Source of the DNA: SIG480 sp045636165
GTDB lineage: Bacteria > Bacillota > Clostridia > Oscillospirales > JAAYXM01
Assembly (NCBI GenBank): GCA_045636165.1
Contig: JAZTWZ010000003.1
Span: forward strand, 1 to 9,945
DNA: 9,945 bases
Direction: 5' to 3'
Shown here piece by piece: positions 1-5,474 of this stretch. The notes under the pieces are model-generated. The model worked only from the letters and a program-made list of their open reading frames with translations, was not told the DNA's origin and did not search any database. The position numbers and the translations under genes were made by a program. Each line of letters starts with the position of its first letter. Position 1 is the stretch's first letter.

Positions 1-30
1 GCTGATGGCATTTTGCCATCAGCCTTTTTT
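1..30 (+). terminator. Rho-independent terminator hairpin at the left edge
   Basis: A perfect 10-bp inverted repeat (GCTGATGGCA, loop TTT, TGCCATCAGC) is followed by C and six T on the plus strand, the usual intrinsic terminator form. In this orientation it would end a plus-strand gene left of the window. It also lies 10-40 bases beyond the stop of the minus-strand ECF gene, and would serve that gene too if A residues precede position 1, which cannot be seen. Confidence 0.8.
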
Positions 31-39
31 GTAATCTTT

Positions 40-630
40 TTAGTTCTTCTTTTTTGCTATATCGAGTATTCTTACAATTGCGGGACTCAATACGATATTC
101 GTCAAAAGCTCAAACACGAAGTTCAGGCCTACAAACGCCACGATAAGATACATTCCTACGGACATTCCTTCCGCTATCGCTCCGCCGCTTACCGTATCCA
201 TAAAGAATACAAGGCAACCGAGAAGGAATATTCCCGTATTTACTACAGGGCATACTATCGCGCTCACTACAACGGCAACATAACGGTTGAGTCTTGCAAG
301 AAGCTTATAAGCAAGTCCTGCGCACAAGCCCGAGAGAATACCCTTTACCATTACCGTAATGATTGTTCCCGGTATACTGAGTCCAAGCCAGAACGCCGCA
401 TCAGGCGTTGTAAAGAACATAGCGCCTGCAACTCCGCCAAGCCACGCTCCAGCATAAGGTCCGTACAAAATCGCACCGATGACTACCGGAATCAAAGTCA
501 GCGAAATTGATGCAAGTCCGCCGATTTTGATGAACCCTCCGAGATACGCAAGAACTGCAACCATCGCCGTGAGCAATGCAAGCAAAACAAGCTCTTTCGT
601 CTTCATACTTCTTTGATTTCTGCTTTCCAT
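40..630 (-). CDS. ECF-type transporter substrate-binding (S) component, integral membrane
   Basis: A 196-residue, almost wholly hydrophobic protein with about six membrane segments, the usual size of an ECF S component. The S subunit binds a vitamin or similar micronutrient in the membrane and works with a shared EcfA/A'/T energising module, which is not in this window. The N-terminal helix has the Ala-rich pattern LALLTAMVAVLAYLG (residues 16-30), typical of the helix that docks onto EcfT. NTGIFLLG (131-138) and FELLTNIVLSPAI (173-185) resemble the ECF_trnsprt family (PF12822-like) in Clostridia. The start at 630 is preceded by CAAGGAGGAAAATTT, a strong ribosome site at good spacing, and the gene has its own promoter. 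It appears monocistronic within the window. The substrate cannot be assigned: no riboswitch or vitamin-pathway neighbour is visible. Family call is secure, specificity is unknown. Confidence 0.88.
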   Translation of the reverse strand: MESRNQRSMKTKELVLLALLTAMVAVLAYLGGFIKIGGLASISLTLIPVVIGAILYGPYAGAWLGGVAGAMFFTTPDAAFWLGLSIPGTIITVMVKGILSGLCAGLAYKLLARLNRYVAVVVSAIVCPVVNTGIFLLGCLVFFMDTVSGGAIAEGMSVGMYLIVAFVGLNFVFELLTNIVLSPAIVRILDIAKKKN

Positions 631-660
631 AAATTTTCCTCCTTGCTGTCATCTGGTTTT

Positions 661-689
661 ATTATGACATATTTTCGCGGACATTTCAA
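661..689 (-). promoter_or_regulatory. SigA-type promoter for the ECF S-component gene
   Basis: Read on the minus strand: TTGAAA (689-684), a 17-base spacer, then CATAAT (666-661), with TG one base before the -10 (extended -10). Both boxes match consensus in five of six positions. The start would be near 654, leaving a leader of about 25 bases that contains the AAGGAGG site. It lies between the amidase stop and the ECF start, so the two genes are probably separate units. Confidence 0.65.
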
Positions 690-708
690 CAGTTTCTGGA
701 AATTTCCC

Positions 709-1230
709 TTACAGAACGATGCTCGTATAACCCATTTTGAGAAGTTCATCAACGCTTATGCTTTTTGAGTTTCCCTGACATTTTCCGATAAACTTTTCCC
801 ATCCGCCGTCCATAAGGCTTTCAGGGCATTTCTTCCCTGTCCAGTCGAAGTGACGGCGGATGTTCTTTTCCTCAATTTTATATTTTCCCGAAAGTTCTCT
901 CACAAGCCATGCCGCATTATCAAGTGTTTTTTCAAAATCGCCGTCAGAATTTACGCAAAGCTCTATTGCAATAGAGTTTTCATTTGCGAATTTATCCGAT
1001 GTGTGGTAGCTTTTTTCGCTGTCGGGAATATGACGGTAAATTTCCTTATCGTCAACCGTATAATGCCAGCTCGTCCTCTCTTTTATGCTCTTTATGTAAT
1101 TTGCATGAGCGCGCGCATTTGCACCTGCAGTTTTGTTTCCCGTATCGTGAACGGTTATGTAGTTGCACGAATTCTTGCTTCCCGGTCGCGTTATGCTACC
1201 CTTCTTTATTAAGTCTTCAGTTATCTTCAT
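709..1230 (-). CDS. N-acetylmuramoyl-L-alanine amidase, phage endolysin type (Amidase_2)
   Basis: A 173-residue zinc amidase that would cleave the bond between N-acetylmuramic acid and L-Ala in peptidoglycan. It matches the XlyA/CwlA type of Amidase_2 (PF01510). VHDTG carries the first zinc ligand H28, SWHYTVDD (54-61) and IPD (68-70) are typical core segments, SIAIELCVNSDG (86-97) contains the conserved E90, and RRHFDWTGKKCP (125-136) supplies ligands H127 and C135. All expected catalytic and metal residues are present. There is no signal peptide, as in phage endolysins that need a holin, and no obvious C-terminal wall-binding repeat; a short tail (about 155-173) follows the catalytic domain. 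The start at 1230 follows AAAAGGAGGTGAAAGA, an excellent ribosome site. No holin or other phage gene is visible next to it, so it may be a prophage remnant or a domesticated lysin. Confidence 0.9.
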   Translation of the reverse strand: MKITEDLIKKGSITRPGSKNSCNYITVHDTGNKTAGANARAHANYIKSIKERTSWHYTVDDKEIYRHIPDSEKSYHTSDKFANENSIAIELCVNSDGDFEKTLDNAAWLVRELSGKYKIEEKNIRRHFDWTGKKCPESLMDGGWEKFIGKCQGNSKSISVDELLKMGYTSIVL

Positions 1231-1279
1231 TCTTTCACCTCCTTTTCTTATATATTATATACCTTTTTTAATTTTGCGC

Positions 1280-1300
1280 TTGACAACTTTTTGACAACTT
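1280..1300. repeat. Tandem 10-base direct repeat between divergent genes
   Basis: TTGACAACTT occurs twice with an 11-base period (1280-1289 and 1291-1300), so both copies face the same side of the helix. It lies between the divergent amidase and lipoprotein genes. Each copy contains TTGACA on the plus strand and TTGTCA on the minus strand, so it may be a -35 element, a regulator site, or both. A TATAAT lies on the minus strand at 1259-1254, but 21 bases from the nearest TTGTCA, which is longer than usual. Confidence 0.5.
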
Positions 1301-1310
1301 TTCAAAAAGA

Positions 1311-1339
1311 AAAAACATAGGACTTTGTCCTATGTTTTT
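1311..1339. terminator. Perfect terminator-like hairpin between divergent genes
   Basis: AAAAACATAGGAC (1311-1323), loop TTT, GTCCTATGTTTTT (1327-1339): a 13-bp perfect stem with A-rich and T-rich ends, so it could terminate in either direction. Both flanking genes point away from it, so no gene in the window ends here. It lies just upstream of the -35 box of the lipoprotein promoter. It may insulate the two promoters, be left over from a lost gene, or act as an operator. Confidence 0.6.
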
Positions 1340-1340
1340 A

Positions 1341-1369
1341 TTGTCTTATTCCCTTTTTTCTGTTAAAAT
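1341..1369 (+). promoter_or_regulatory. SigA-type promoter for the lipoprotein gene
   Basis: TTGTCT (1341-1346), a 17-base spacer, then TAAAAT (1364-1369) with TG at 1361-1362 forming an extended -10. The predicted start near 1376 leaves a leader of about 24 bases. This also argues against translation from the upstream in-frame ATG at 1376. Confidence 0.6.
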
Positions 1370-1399
1370 AGTTTTATGTCATTTACGGAGGATGAATTT

Positions 1400-1891
1400 A
1401 TGAAGAAAGTTATTTCTGCTGTTTTAGCGATTATTCTTGTTTGCGCGCTTTGCGCTTGCGCGCCGACATCGAGCAAGCTTACAACCTACTCGTCCGATAA
1501 CGGATATTGCGTAGAATACCCTGAAAACTACACCGTATCGCACCTCGGCTCTGAGATTGACTTCGTTATTATGGACGAGGCAACGGGCACTAATGTCACC
1601 GTACTCAGAACAGAAAAGCAGGAAGACGTATCCGATATAGACGAACGCACTTTTGTTTCTATGATGAAGGACGAGGGCTATGACGACATCGAACTTTCTT
1701 CTTTTGAAACAAAGACATTAAACAGCATCCCGTGTATCGTCTCTGAGTTTCTCTCAAAAGATACCAAAATAAAAAAAGTTATTTATGACGCAAGCGACAA
1801 CACCTATATCGCAACGCTTACCGTACTTCCCGGAACATCAGACGGAGTATCGGCTGAGCTTGAGAAAGTCATCTTCTCGCTTATGGTTTAA
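1400..1891 (+). CDS. Small exported lipoprotein with a PsbP-like domain
   Basis: 163 residues. The first 20 residues are a lipoprotein signal: MKK, a hydrophobic core, and the lipobox-like LCAC (17-20), placing the lipidated Cys at residue 20. The mature part opens with a Thr/Ser-rich segment. It then follows a pattern seen in PsbP-like/DcrB-like secreted proteins: a short strand with YCVEYPENY (37-45), a central region with VTVLR, and a C-terminal strand-helix pattern ending in an amphipathic helix. These proteins have no agreed function in Firmicutes. The start at 1400 is chosen because ACGGAGGATGAATTT places GGAGG eight bases upstream; an in-frame ATG at 1376 coincides with the predicted transcription start and lacks a ribosome site. 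Only ten bases separate its stop from the convergent deacylase gene. The lipoprotein call is firm, the fold assignment tentative. Confidence 0.75.
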   Translation: MKKVISAVLAIILVCALCACAPTSSKLTTYSSDNGYCVEYPENYTVSHLGSEIDFVIMDEATGTNVTVLRTEKQEDVSDIDERTFVSMMKDEGYDDIELSSFETKTLNSIPCIVSEFLSKDTKIKKVIYDASDNTYIATLTVLPGTSDGVSAELEKVIFSLMV

Positions 1892-1901
1892 GATAAACAC
1901 T

Positions 1902-2372
1902 TTAAGACTTAATAACATCCGCAGTTTCAAGCTTTACAACCTTTGATAAGTCGGAAAGCGTCATTTCAACCTGCGTTCCGATCTTCCCTGCGCTGAAAAC
2001 AATTTTCTCGCACGAGAGTGCGCTTTCGTGAACAGTTGTCCGAAGCTGCTTTTTCATACCGATTGGCGAACAACCGCCGTGGACATAGCCGACAGTCGGA
2101 AGAAGCTTCTTTGATGGAAGCATCTCTATCGCCTTTTCGCAGACAACAGACGCCGCTTTTTTAAGGTCAAGCTCCTCGGCCACAGGAATCATAAATACAT
2201 AATTTATACCGCTTTTTGCGAGCGTTACGAGCGTTTTAAAAACACATTCGCACGGTTTTTCGATAATCGCCGCGACCTCTACCCCTGCTATCGCGCCGTC
2301 GCTTTCGTAATAGTGCGGCGTATAAGGGACTTTTGCGCGGTCTAAAGCTCTCATTACATTTGTCTTTTCCAT
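1902..2372 (-). CDS. ybaK: Cys-tRNA(Pro)/Cys-tRNA deacylase, YbaK/EbsC family
   Basis: A 156-residue protein matching the YbaK family (PF04073), which hydrolyses Cys-tRNA(Pro) formed by mischarging prolyl-tRNA synthetase. The key lysine of the family is present as K46 in CVFKTLV. Other signatures are YVHGGCSPIG (96-105), which carries the GG-x-SP-x-G substrate loop, and VFSAGKIGTQVEM (125-137). The length equals that of typical free-standing members, and the N-terminal RALDRAKVPYTPHYY is the usual opening. The start at 2372 follows AAAAGGAGTAGAGTT. It is a single gene, divergent from the reductase and nearly abutting the convergent lipoprotein gene, with no clear terminator between them. No missing key residue was seen. 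Confidence 0.92.
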   Translation of the reverse strand: MEKTNVMRALDRAKVPYTPHYYESDGAIAGVEVAAIIEKPCECVFKTLVTLAKSGINYVFMIPVAEELDLKKAASVVCEKAIEMLPSKKLLPTVGYVHGGCSPIGMKKQLRTTVHESALSCEKIVFSAGKIGTQVEMTLSDLSKVVKLETADVIKS

Positions 2373-2393
2373 AACTCTACTCCTTTTGAATAG

Positions 2394-2422
2394 ATTTTAA
2401 CATATAAAAAATTAAATAGCAA
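2394..2422 (-). promoter_or_regulatory. Probable promoter for the ybaK-family gene
   Basis: On the minus strand, TTGCTA (2422-2417), a 17-base spacer and TAAAAT (2399-2394) preceded by TG one base earlier. The predicted start falls near 2387, so the leader is very short and begins at or just before the AAGGAG site. The whole 65-base divergent gap must also hold the reductase promoter; a TATAAA at 2403-2408 on the plus strand is its only candidate -10, with no good -35. Confidence 0.45.
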
Positions 2423-2437
2423 CAGAGGTGAACTTAT

Positions 2438-3154
2438 ATGAAAAAAACAGTTCTTGTAACAGGCGCATCCCGAGGAATAGGCTACTGTATCGCAGAAGCT
2501 TTTGCACGGGCAGGATATGCCGTCTTTGCTACCTACAACAAAACTGAAAACACGCTCCCTGCCCTTTCCAAAAAGCTTTCCGAGGAAAATCTTTCGCTCA
2601 CTCACCTCTTCTGCGATGTTTCAGATGAAGAGAGTGTAATGAAGCTTTTTGAGAAGGTAGGAGATATTGATATTCTCATAAATAATGCAGGTATATCCGA
2701 ATTCTCTCTTCTTTCGGATATTTCGTCTGCCGCATGGGACAGGATGATTGATACAAACTTAAAGTCAGTCTTTCTTATGTCGCGCGAGGCTTCAAAGGGA
2801 ATGATCCGCAAGAAAAGCGGAAAGATAATAAATATCTCCTCGGTCTGGGGGCTTCTCGGCGCATCGTGCGAGTCTCATTATTCAGCCTCAAAGGCAGGCA
2901 TAATCGGCTTTACGCGCGCCCTTGCAAAGGAGCTTGGTCCGTCGGGAATATGCGTTAACTGCATAGCTCCGGGCGTTATAGAGACCGAGATGAACTCCCA
3001 CCTCTCTCCCGAGGATATGCATGCCCTCTGCGACGAAACTCCACTCGGAAGAATTGGCTCTCCGCACGATGTCGCTCATGCAGCACTCTTCTTTGCCGAA
3101 GCAGATTTCATCACGGGAGAAACCCTCTCCGTCGGTGGCGGCTTTGGAATGTAA
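2438..3154 (+). CDS. Short-chain dehydrogenase/reductase, FabG-like 3-oxoacyl-ACP reductase
   Basis: A complete 238-residue classical SDR, the usual length of FabG. The Rossmann glycine motif is TGASRGIG (8-15), the second signature NNAG (82-85), and the catalytic tetrad N107, S135, Y148 (in YSASK) and K152. NCIAPGVIETEM (174-185) and the C-terminal ETLSVGGGFGM are typical of FabG-type enzymes that reduce 3-oxoacyl-ACP with NAD(P)H. The gene stands alone, outside any visible fatty-acid synthesis cluster, so it could be an accessory FabG or a reductase for another hydroxy/keto substrate. The ribosome site AGAGGTGA is six bases before the ATG. Transcription should end at the hairpin 3160-3195 just after its stop. 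Confidence 0.88.
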   Translation: MKKTVLVTGASRGIGYCIAEAFARAGYAVFATYNKTENTLPALSKKLSEENLSLTHLFCDVSDEESVMKLFEKVGDIDILINNAGISEFSLLSDISSAAWDRMIDTNLKSVFLMSREASKGMIRKKSGKIINISSVWGLLGASCESHYSASKAGIIGFTRALAKELGPSGICVNCIAPGVIETEMNSHLSPEDMHALCDETPLGRIGSPHDVAHAALFFAEADFITGETLSVGGGFGM

Positions 3155-3159
3155 ATAAT

Positions 3160-3195
3160 AAAAAACCGTTTCAGCAAAAGCTGAAACGGTTTTTT
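3160..3195. terminator. Bidirectional terminator between reductase and malic enzyme genes
   Basis: A perfect 16-bp inverted repeat: AAAAAACCGTTTCAGC (3160-3175), loop AAAA, GCTGAAACGGTTTTTT (3180-3195). The A-rich and T-rich flanks make it an intrinsic terminator on both strands. It lies between the ends of the convergent genes, 6 bases after the reductase stop and 11 bases from the malic enzyme stop. Confidence 0.92.
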
Positions 3196-3205
3196 GTTTG
3201 TATAA

Positions 3206-4378
3206 CTATATTCTTGCGACGCCTGTCTTGCGAGCAGCCTCTGCAACAGCAGCAGCAACTGCCGGAGCAACTGCCGGGTTTGTCGGCTCGATAATGATGC
3301 GGTCAGGACGGAGGTCCTTCTCGTCGATTAGGTTTGCAATAGCGTAAGCTGCTGCTACCTTCATTTCATCGTTGATGTCACTCGCTCTGACATCAAGCGC
3401 ACCGCGGAAGATACCCGGAAAAGCAAGAAGATTGTTTATCTGGTTCGGGAAGTCTGAACGACCTGTACCCACAACCGCAGCACCTGCAGCAATAGCCTCA
3501 TCCGGGAAGATTTCCGGTGTCGGGTTTGACATAACAAATACCATCGGGTCTTTGTTCATTGAGCGGACCATATCCTGAGTGATGATTCCTGGACCTGAGA
3601 GACCGAATACGACATCAGCGCCAACCATAACATCCGCAAGGCTGCCTGCAACCTTGTTCTTGTTTGTGATTTTTGCCATAGCTTCCTTTTCGGGGTTGAG
3701 TCCGTCGCGACCTTCGTAGATTGCACCCTTACGGTCGCAGAGGATAACTTCCTTCAAACCGAGAGCCATAAGAAGACGGGTAACAGCGATAGCCGCAGCA
3801 CCTGCACCGGAAACAACAGCCTTAAGGTCAGAAATATCTCTCTTTGTAAGGCGGCAAGCACCGATCATTGCAGCAGCTGAGACAACAGCTGTACCGTGCT
3901 GGTCATCGTGGAAAATCGGAATATCGCAGACTTCCTTGAGGCGACGCTCAATTTCAAAGCAACGCGGAGCTGAGATATCCTCAAGGTTGATACCACCGAA
4001 GCTTCCTGCGAGGAGAGAAATCGTCTTTACGATTTCGTCAACATCCTTTGAACGGACGCAAAGCGGAAACGCATCAACATTACCGAATGACTTGAAGAGA
4101 ACACACTTACCCTCCATAACCGGCATACCTGCCTCAGGTCCGATATCACCGAGACCGAGAACAGCTGTACCGTCCGTAACAACAGCAACGAGGTTTCCGC
4201 GACGAGTATATTTATAGCTGAGATCAACATCTTCGCTGATCTTGAGGCACGGCTCTGCAACACCCGGGGTGTATGCTACCGACAAATCGTCTTTTGTTTC
4301 AACCGGGCAACGCGAGACAACTTCAATCTTGCCCTGCCACTCCTCATGTGAAATGAGAGCCTGCTTCTTGTAATCCAT
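3206..4378 (-). CDS. Malic enzyme (malate dehydrogenase, oxaloacetate-decarboxylating), short bacterial form
   Basis: 390 residues; converts malate to pyruvate and CO2 with reduction of NAD(P), in the cytosol. Visible family signatures: AYTPGVAEPC (35-44) with general acid Y36; EGKCVLFKSFGNVDAFP (89-105) with the catalytic K91; NLEDISAPRCFEIE (131-144) with metal ligands E133 and D134; FHDDQHGTA (156-164) with the third metal Asp; the nucleotide loop GAGAAA (191-196); and SNPTPEI (284-290). An Asp (D215) after the second Rossmann strand is compatible with NAD use, but cofactor choice is not settled. The start at 4378 is preferred over an upstream in-frame ATG at 4465: it has AAAGGAAG upstream, gives the family N-terminus, and the earlier start would lie beyond the likely promoter. 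It is a single-gene unit ending at the shared terminator. Confidence 0.93.
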   Translation of the reverse strand: MDYKKQALISHEEWQGKIEVVSRCPVETKDDLSVAYTPGVAEPCLKISEDVDLSYKYTRRGNLVAVVTDGTAVLGLGDIGPEAGMPVMEGKCVLFKSFGNVDAFPLCVRSKDVDEIVKTISLLAGSFGGINLEDISAPRCFEIERRLKEVCDIPIFHDDQHGTAVVSAAAMIGACRLTKRDISDLKAVVSGAGAAAIAVTRLLMALGLKEVILCDRKGAIYEGRDGLNPEKEAMAKITNKNKVAGSLADVMVGADVVFGLSGPGIITQDMVRSMNKDPMVFVMSNPTPEIFPDEAIAAGAAVVGTGRSDFPNQINNLLAFPGIFRGALDVRASDINDEMKVAAAYAIANLIDEKDLRPDRIIIEPTNPAVAPAVAAAVAEAARKTGVARI

Positions 4379-4427
4379 ATTTATTCTTCCTTTCAAAAAC
4401 ACAATATGTGCTATATTTCCGTATGAT

Positions 4428-4456
4428 ATTATACCATTTAAAGTGTATGCGTTCAA
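4428..4456 (-). promoter_or_regulatory. SigA-type promoter for the malic enzyme gene
   Basis: On the minus strand, TTGAAC (4456-4451), a 17-base spacer, and a perfect TATAAT (4433-4428). The predicted start is near 4421, leaving a leader of about 43 bases with the AAAGGAAG site. This supports the start codon at 4378. Confidence 0.7.
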
Positions 4457-4468
4457 TGTAAGCATTTA

Positions 4469-4491
4469 ACAAAAATATACTTTATTTTTGT
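4469..4491. promoter_or_regulatory. AT-rich inverted repeat, possible operator
   Basis: ACAAAAATA (4469-4477), five-base centre, TATTTTTGT (4483-4491): a perfect 9-bp inverted repeat. It sits just upstream of the malic enzyme -35 box in the 200-base gap between the divergent malic enzyme and deacetylase genes. The position fits a dimeric regulator site, but AT-rich DNA makes chance palindromes common. The rest of the gap (4379-4578) shows no gene. Confidence 0.3.
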
Positions 4492-4578
4492 ACATTTTGC
4501 CAACTTTTATTTGCATTCCGTCATACTTTATTATTACACAAAATATATTTTATATGAAACACTCAGAGAGGTGAAAAT

Positions 4579-5448
4579 ATGAAATATATTCGTCAAACTC
4601 TTTTTCTTGTTTTTGCGATTACAATATCGCTTTTGAATCTTTTCGTACCGACAGAAAAAACCGTAGCGTCTTACCTTGACGAAAAGGTTTATCTGCCGAT
4701 TCTTATGTATCATCAGGTTCTCGACCTTCCCTCAAAGCTTGGCAAATATGTTGTCTCTCCCCGTGAACTCGAAGCTGACCTCAGGCTTCTCTCGGAACGA
4801 GGCTATGAAACGGTAACGGTCGCCGACCTCATCGAATTCTGCGAGGGAAAGCGCGCACTTCCGAAAAAGCCCGTAATGCTCACCTTTGACGACGGATACC
4901 AGACGGACTATTTAAATGTCTTCCCTCTTCTTAAGAAATACAATATGAAGGCAGTTTTCTCCGTTGTCGGTTCATATACAGAGCGGTATTCGACAGAGGG
5001 CATCGACAAGCACATAAACTACGCCCATCTCTCGTGGGATGAAATTTCCGAGATGCTTGAGTCGGGGCTTTGCGAATTCCAGAACCATTCATACAATATG
5101 CATTCTCTGAACGAACGCCACGGCTGCCTCAAAATAGACGGCGAGGGTGATGAGCACTACAAGGCAATTATGCACGATGACCTGATCCATTCGCAGACTT
5201 TATTTGAGGAAAAACTCGGTTTTTCTCCGGTTTGCTTTACATATCCGTACGGCGGAACAAACGATACTCTCCGCGAGATGATTACGGAGTACGGCTTTTT
5301 GGCAAGTCTCGGCACATTTGAAAAAGTAAATGTTCTCAGCGGTGAATCGAGCGAACTCTTTGACCTGCGCCGATACAACCGCGCACACGGAAGAGACATC
5401 ACAAAAATTCTTGAAAAAGCAGAAAAATTAAAAGAAAAGGCAGGTTGA
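4579..5448 (+). CDS. Membrane-anchored polysaccharide deacetylase (NodB domain, CE4)
   Basis: 289 residues. Residues 5-23 form an uncleaved anchor or signal peptide, so the catalytic domain is outside the membrane and probably removes acetyl groups from a cell-wall or surface polysaccharide. Motifs in order: LPILMYHQV (39-47), the usual opening of this family; LTFDDGY (101-107), with base D104 and metal ligand D105; EFQNHSYNMH (166-175), with metal ligands H170 and probably H175 in the HSYxxH variant known from Firmicutes; and TYPYGG (221-226). Residues 134-150 and 176-205 are loop insertions, the second His/Asp-rich. The ribosome site is AGAGAGGTGA before the ATG. It is convergent with a GHL-type surface protein, sharing a terminator whose left arm lies inside its last codons. 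The exact polymer is unknown. Confidence 0.88.
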   Translation: MKYIRQTLFLVFAITISLLNLFVPTEKTVASYLDEKVYLPILMYHQVLDLPSKLGKYVVSPRELEADLRLLSERGYETVTVADLIEFCEGKRALPKKPVMLTFDDGYQTDYLNVFPLLKKYNMKAVFSVVGSYTERYSTEGIDKHINYAHLSWDEISEMLESGLCEFQNHSYNMHSLNERHGCLKIDGEGDEHYKAIMHDDLIHSQTLFEEKLGFSPVCFTYPYGGTNDTLREMITEYGFLASLGTFEKVNVLSGESSELFDLRRYNRAHGRDITKILEKAEKLKEKAG

Positions 5449-5474
5449 ACAACCTGCCTTTTCTTTTAATTTTT
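5423..5474. terminator. Bidirectional terminator embedded in the 3' ends of two convergent genes
   Basis: A perfect 24-bp stem (5423-5446 with 5451-5474) around a GAAC loop. Its core is GGCAGGTT/AACCTGCC, with A/T-rich outer parts supplying U-tracts in both directions. The left arm encodes the last residues of the deacetylase (stop at 5446-5448). The right arm includes the stop (5466-5468) and last two sense codons of the minus-strand GHL gene. It should end both the plus transcript and the long rnf operon. Confidence 0.93.

Noticed and set aside
13..510. A 165-codon plus-strand frame opposite the ECF gene
   Set aside because: Arg/Tyr/Ser-rich shadow of a hydrophobic membrane protein; it begins inside the terminator hairpin.
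631..708. A vitamin riboswitch before the ECF gene
   Set aside because: The leader is only about 25 bases from the predicted start, too short for any known aptamer.
1376..1399. Upstream ATG at 1376 as the lipoprotein start
   Set aside because: It coincides with the predicted transcription start, has no ribosome site, and would put seven polar or acidic residues and an extra Met before the signal peptide.
709..1400. A prophage around the amidase
   Set aside because: No integrase, holin, structural gene or attachment-site repeat is visible in the window; only the amidase itself is phage-like.
4379..4465. N-terminal extension of the malic enzyme to 4465
   Set aside because: The extension is not family-like and crosses a good TTGAAC-17-TATAAT promoter; the ATG at 4378 has a ribosome site.
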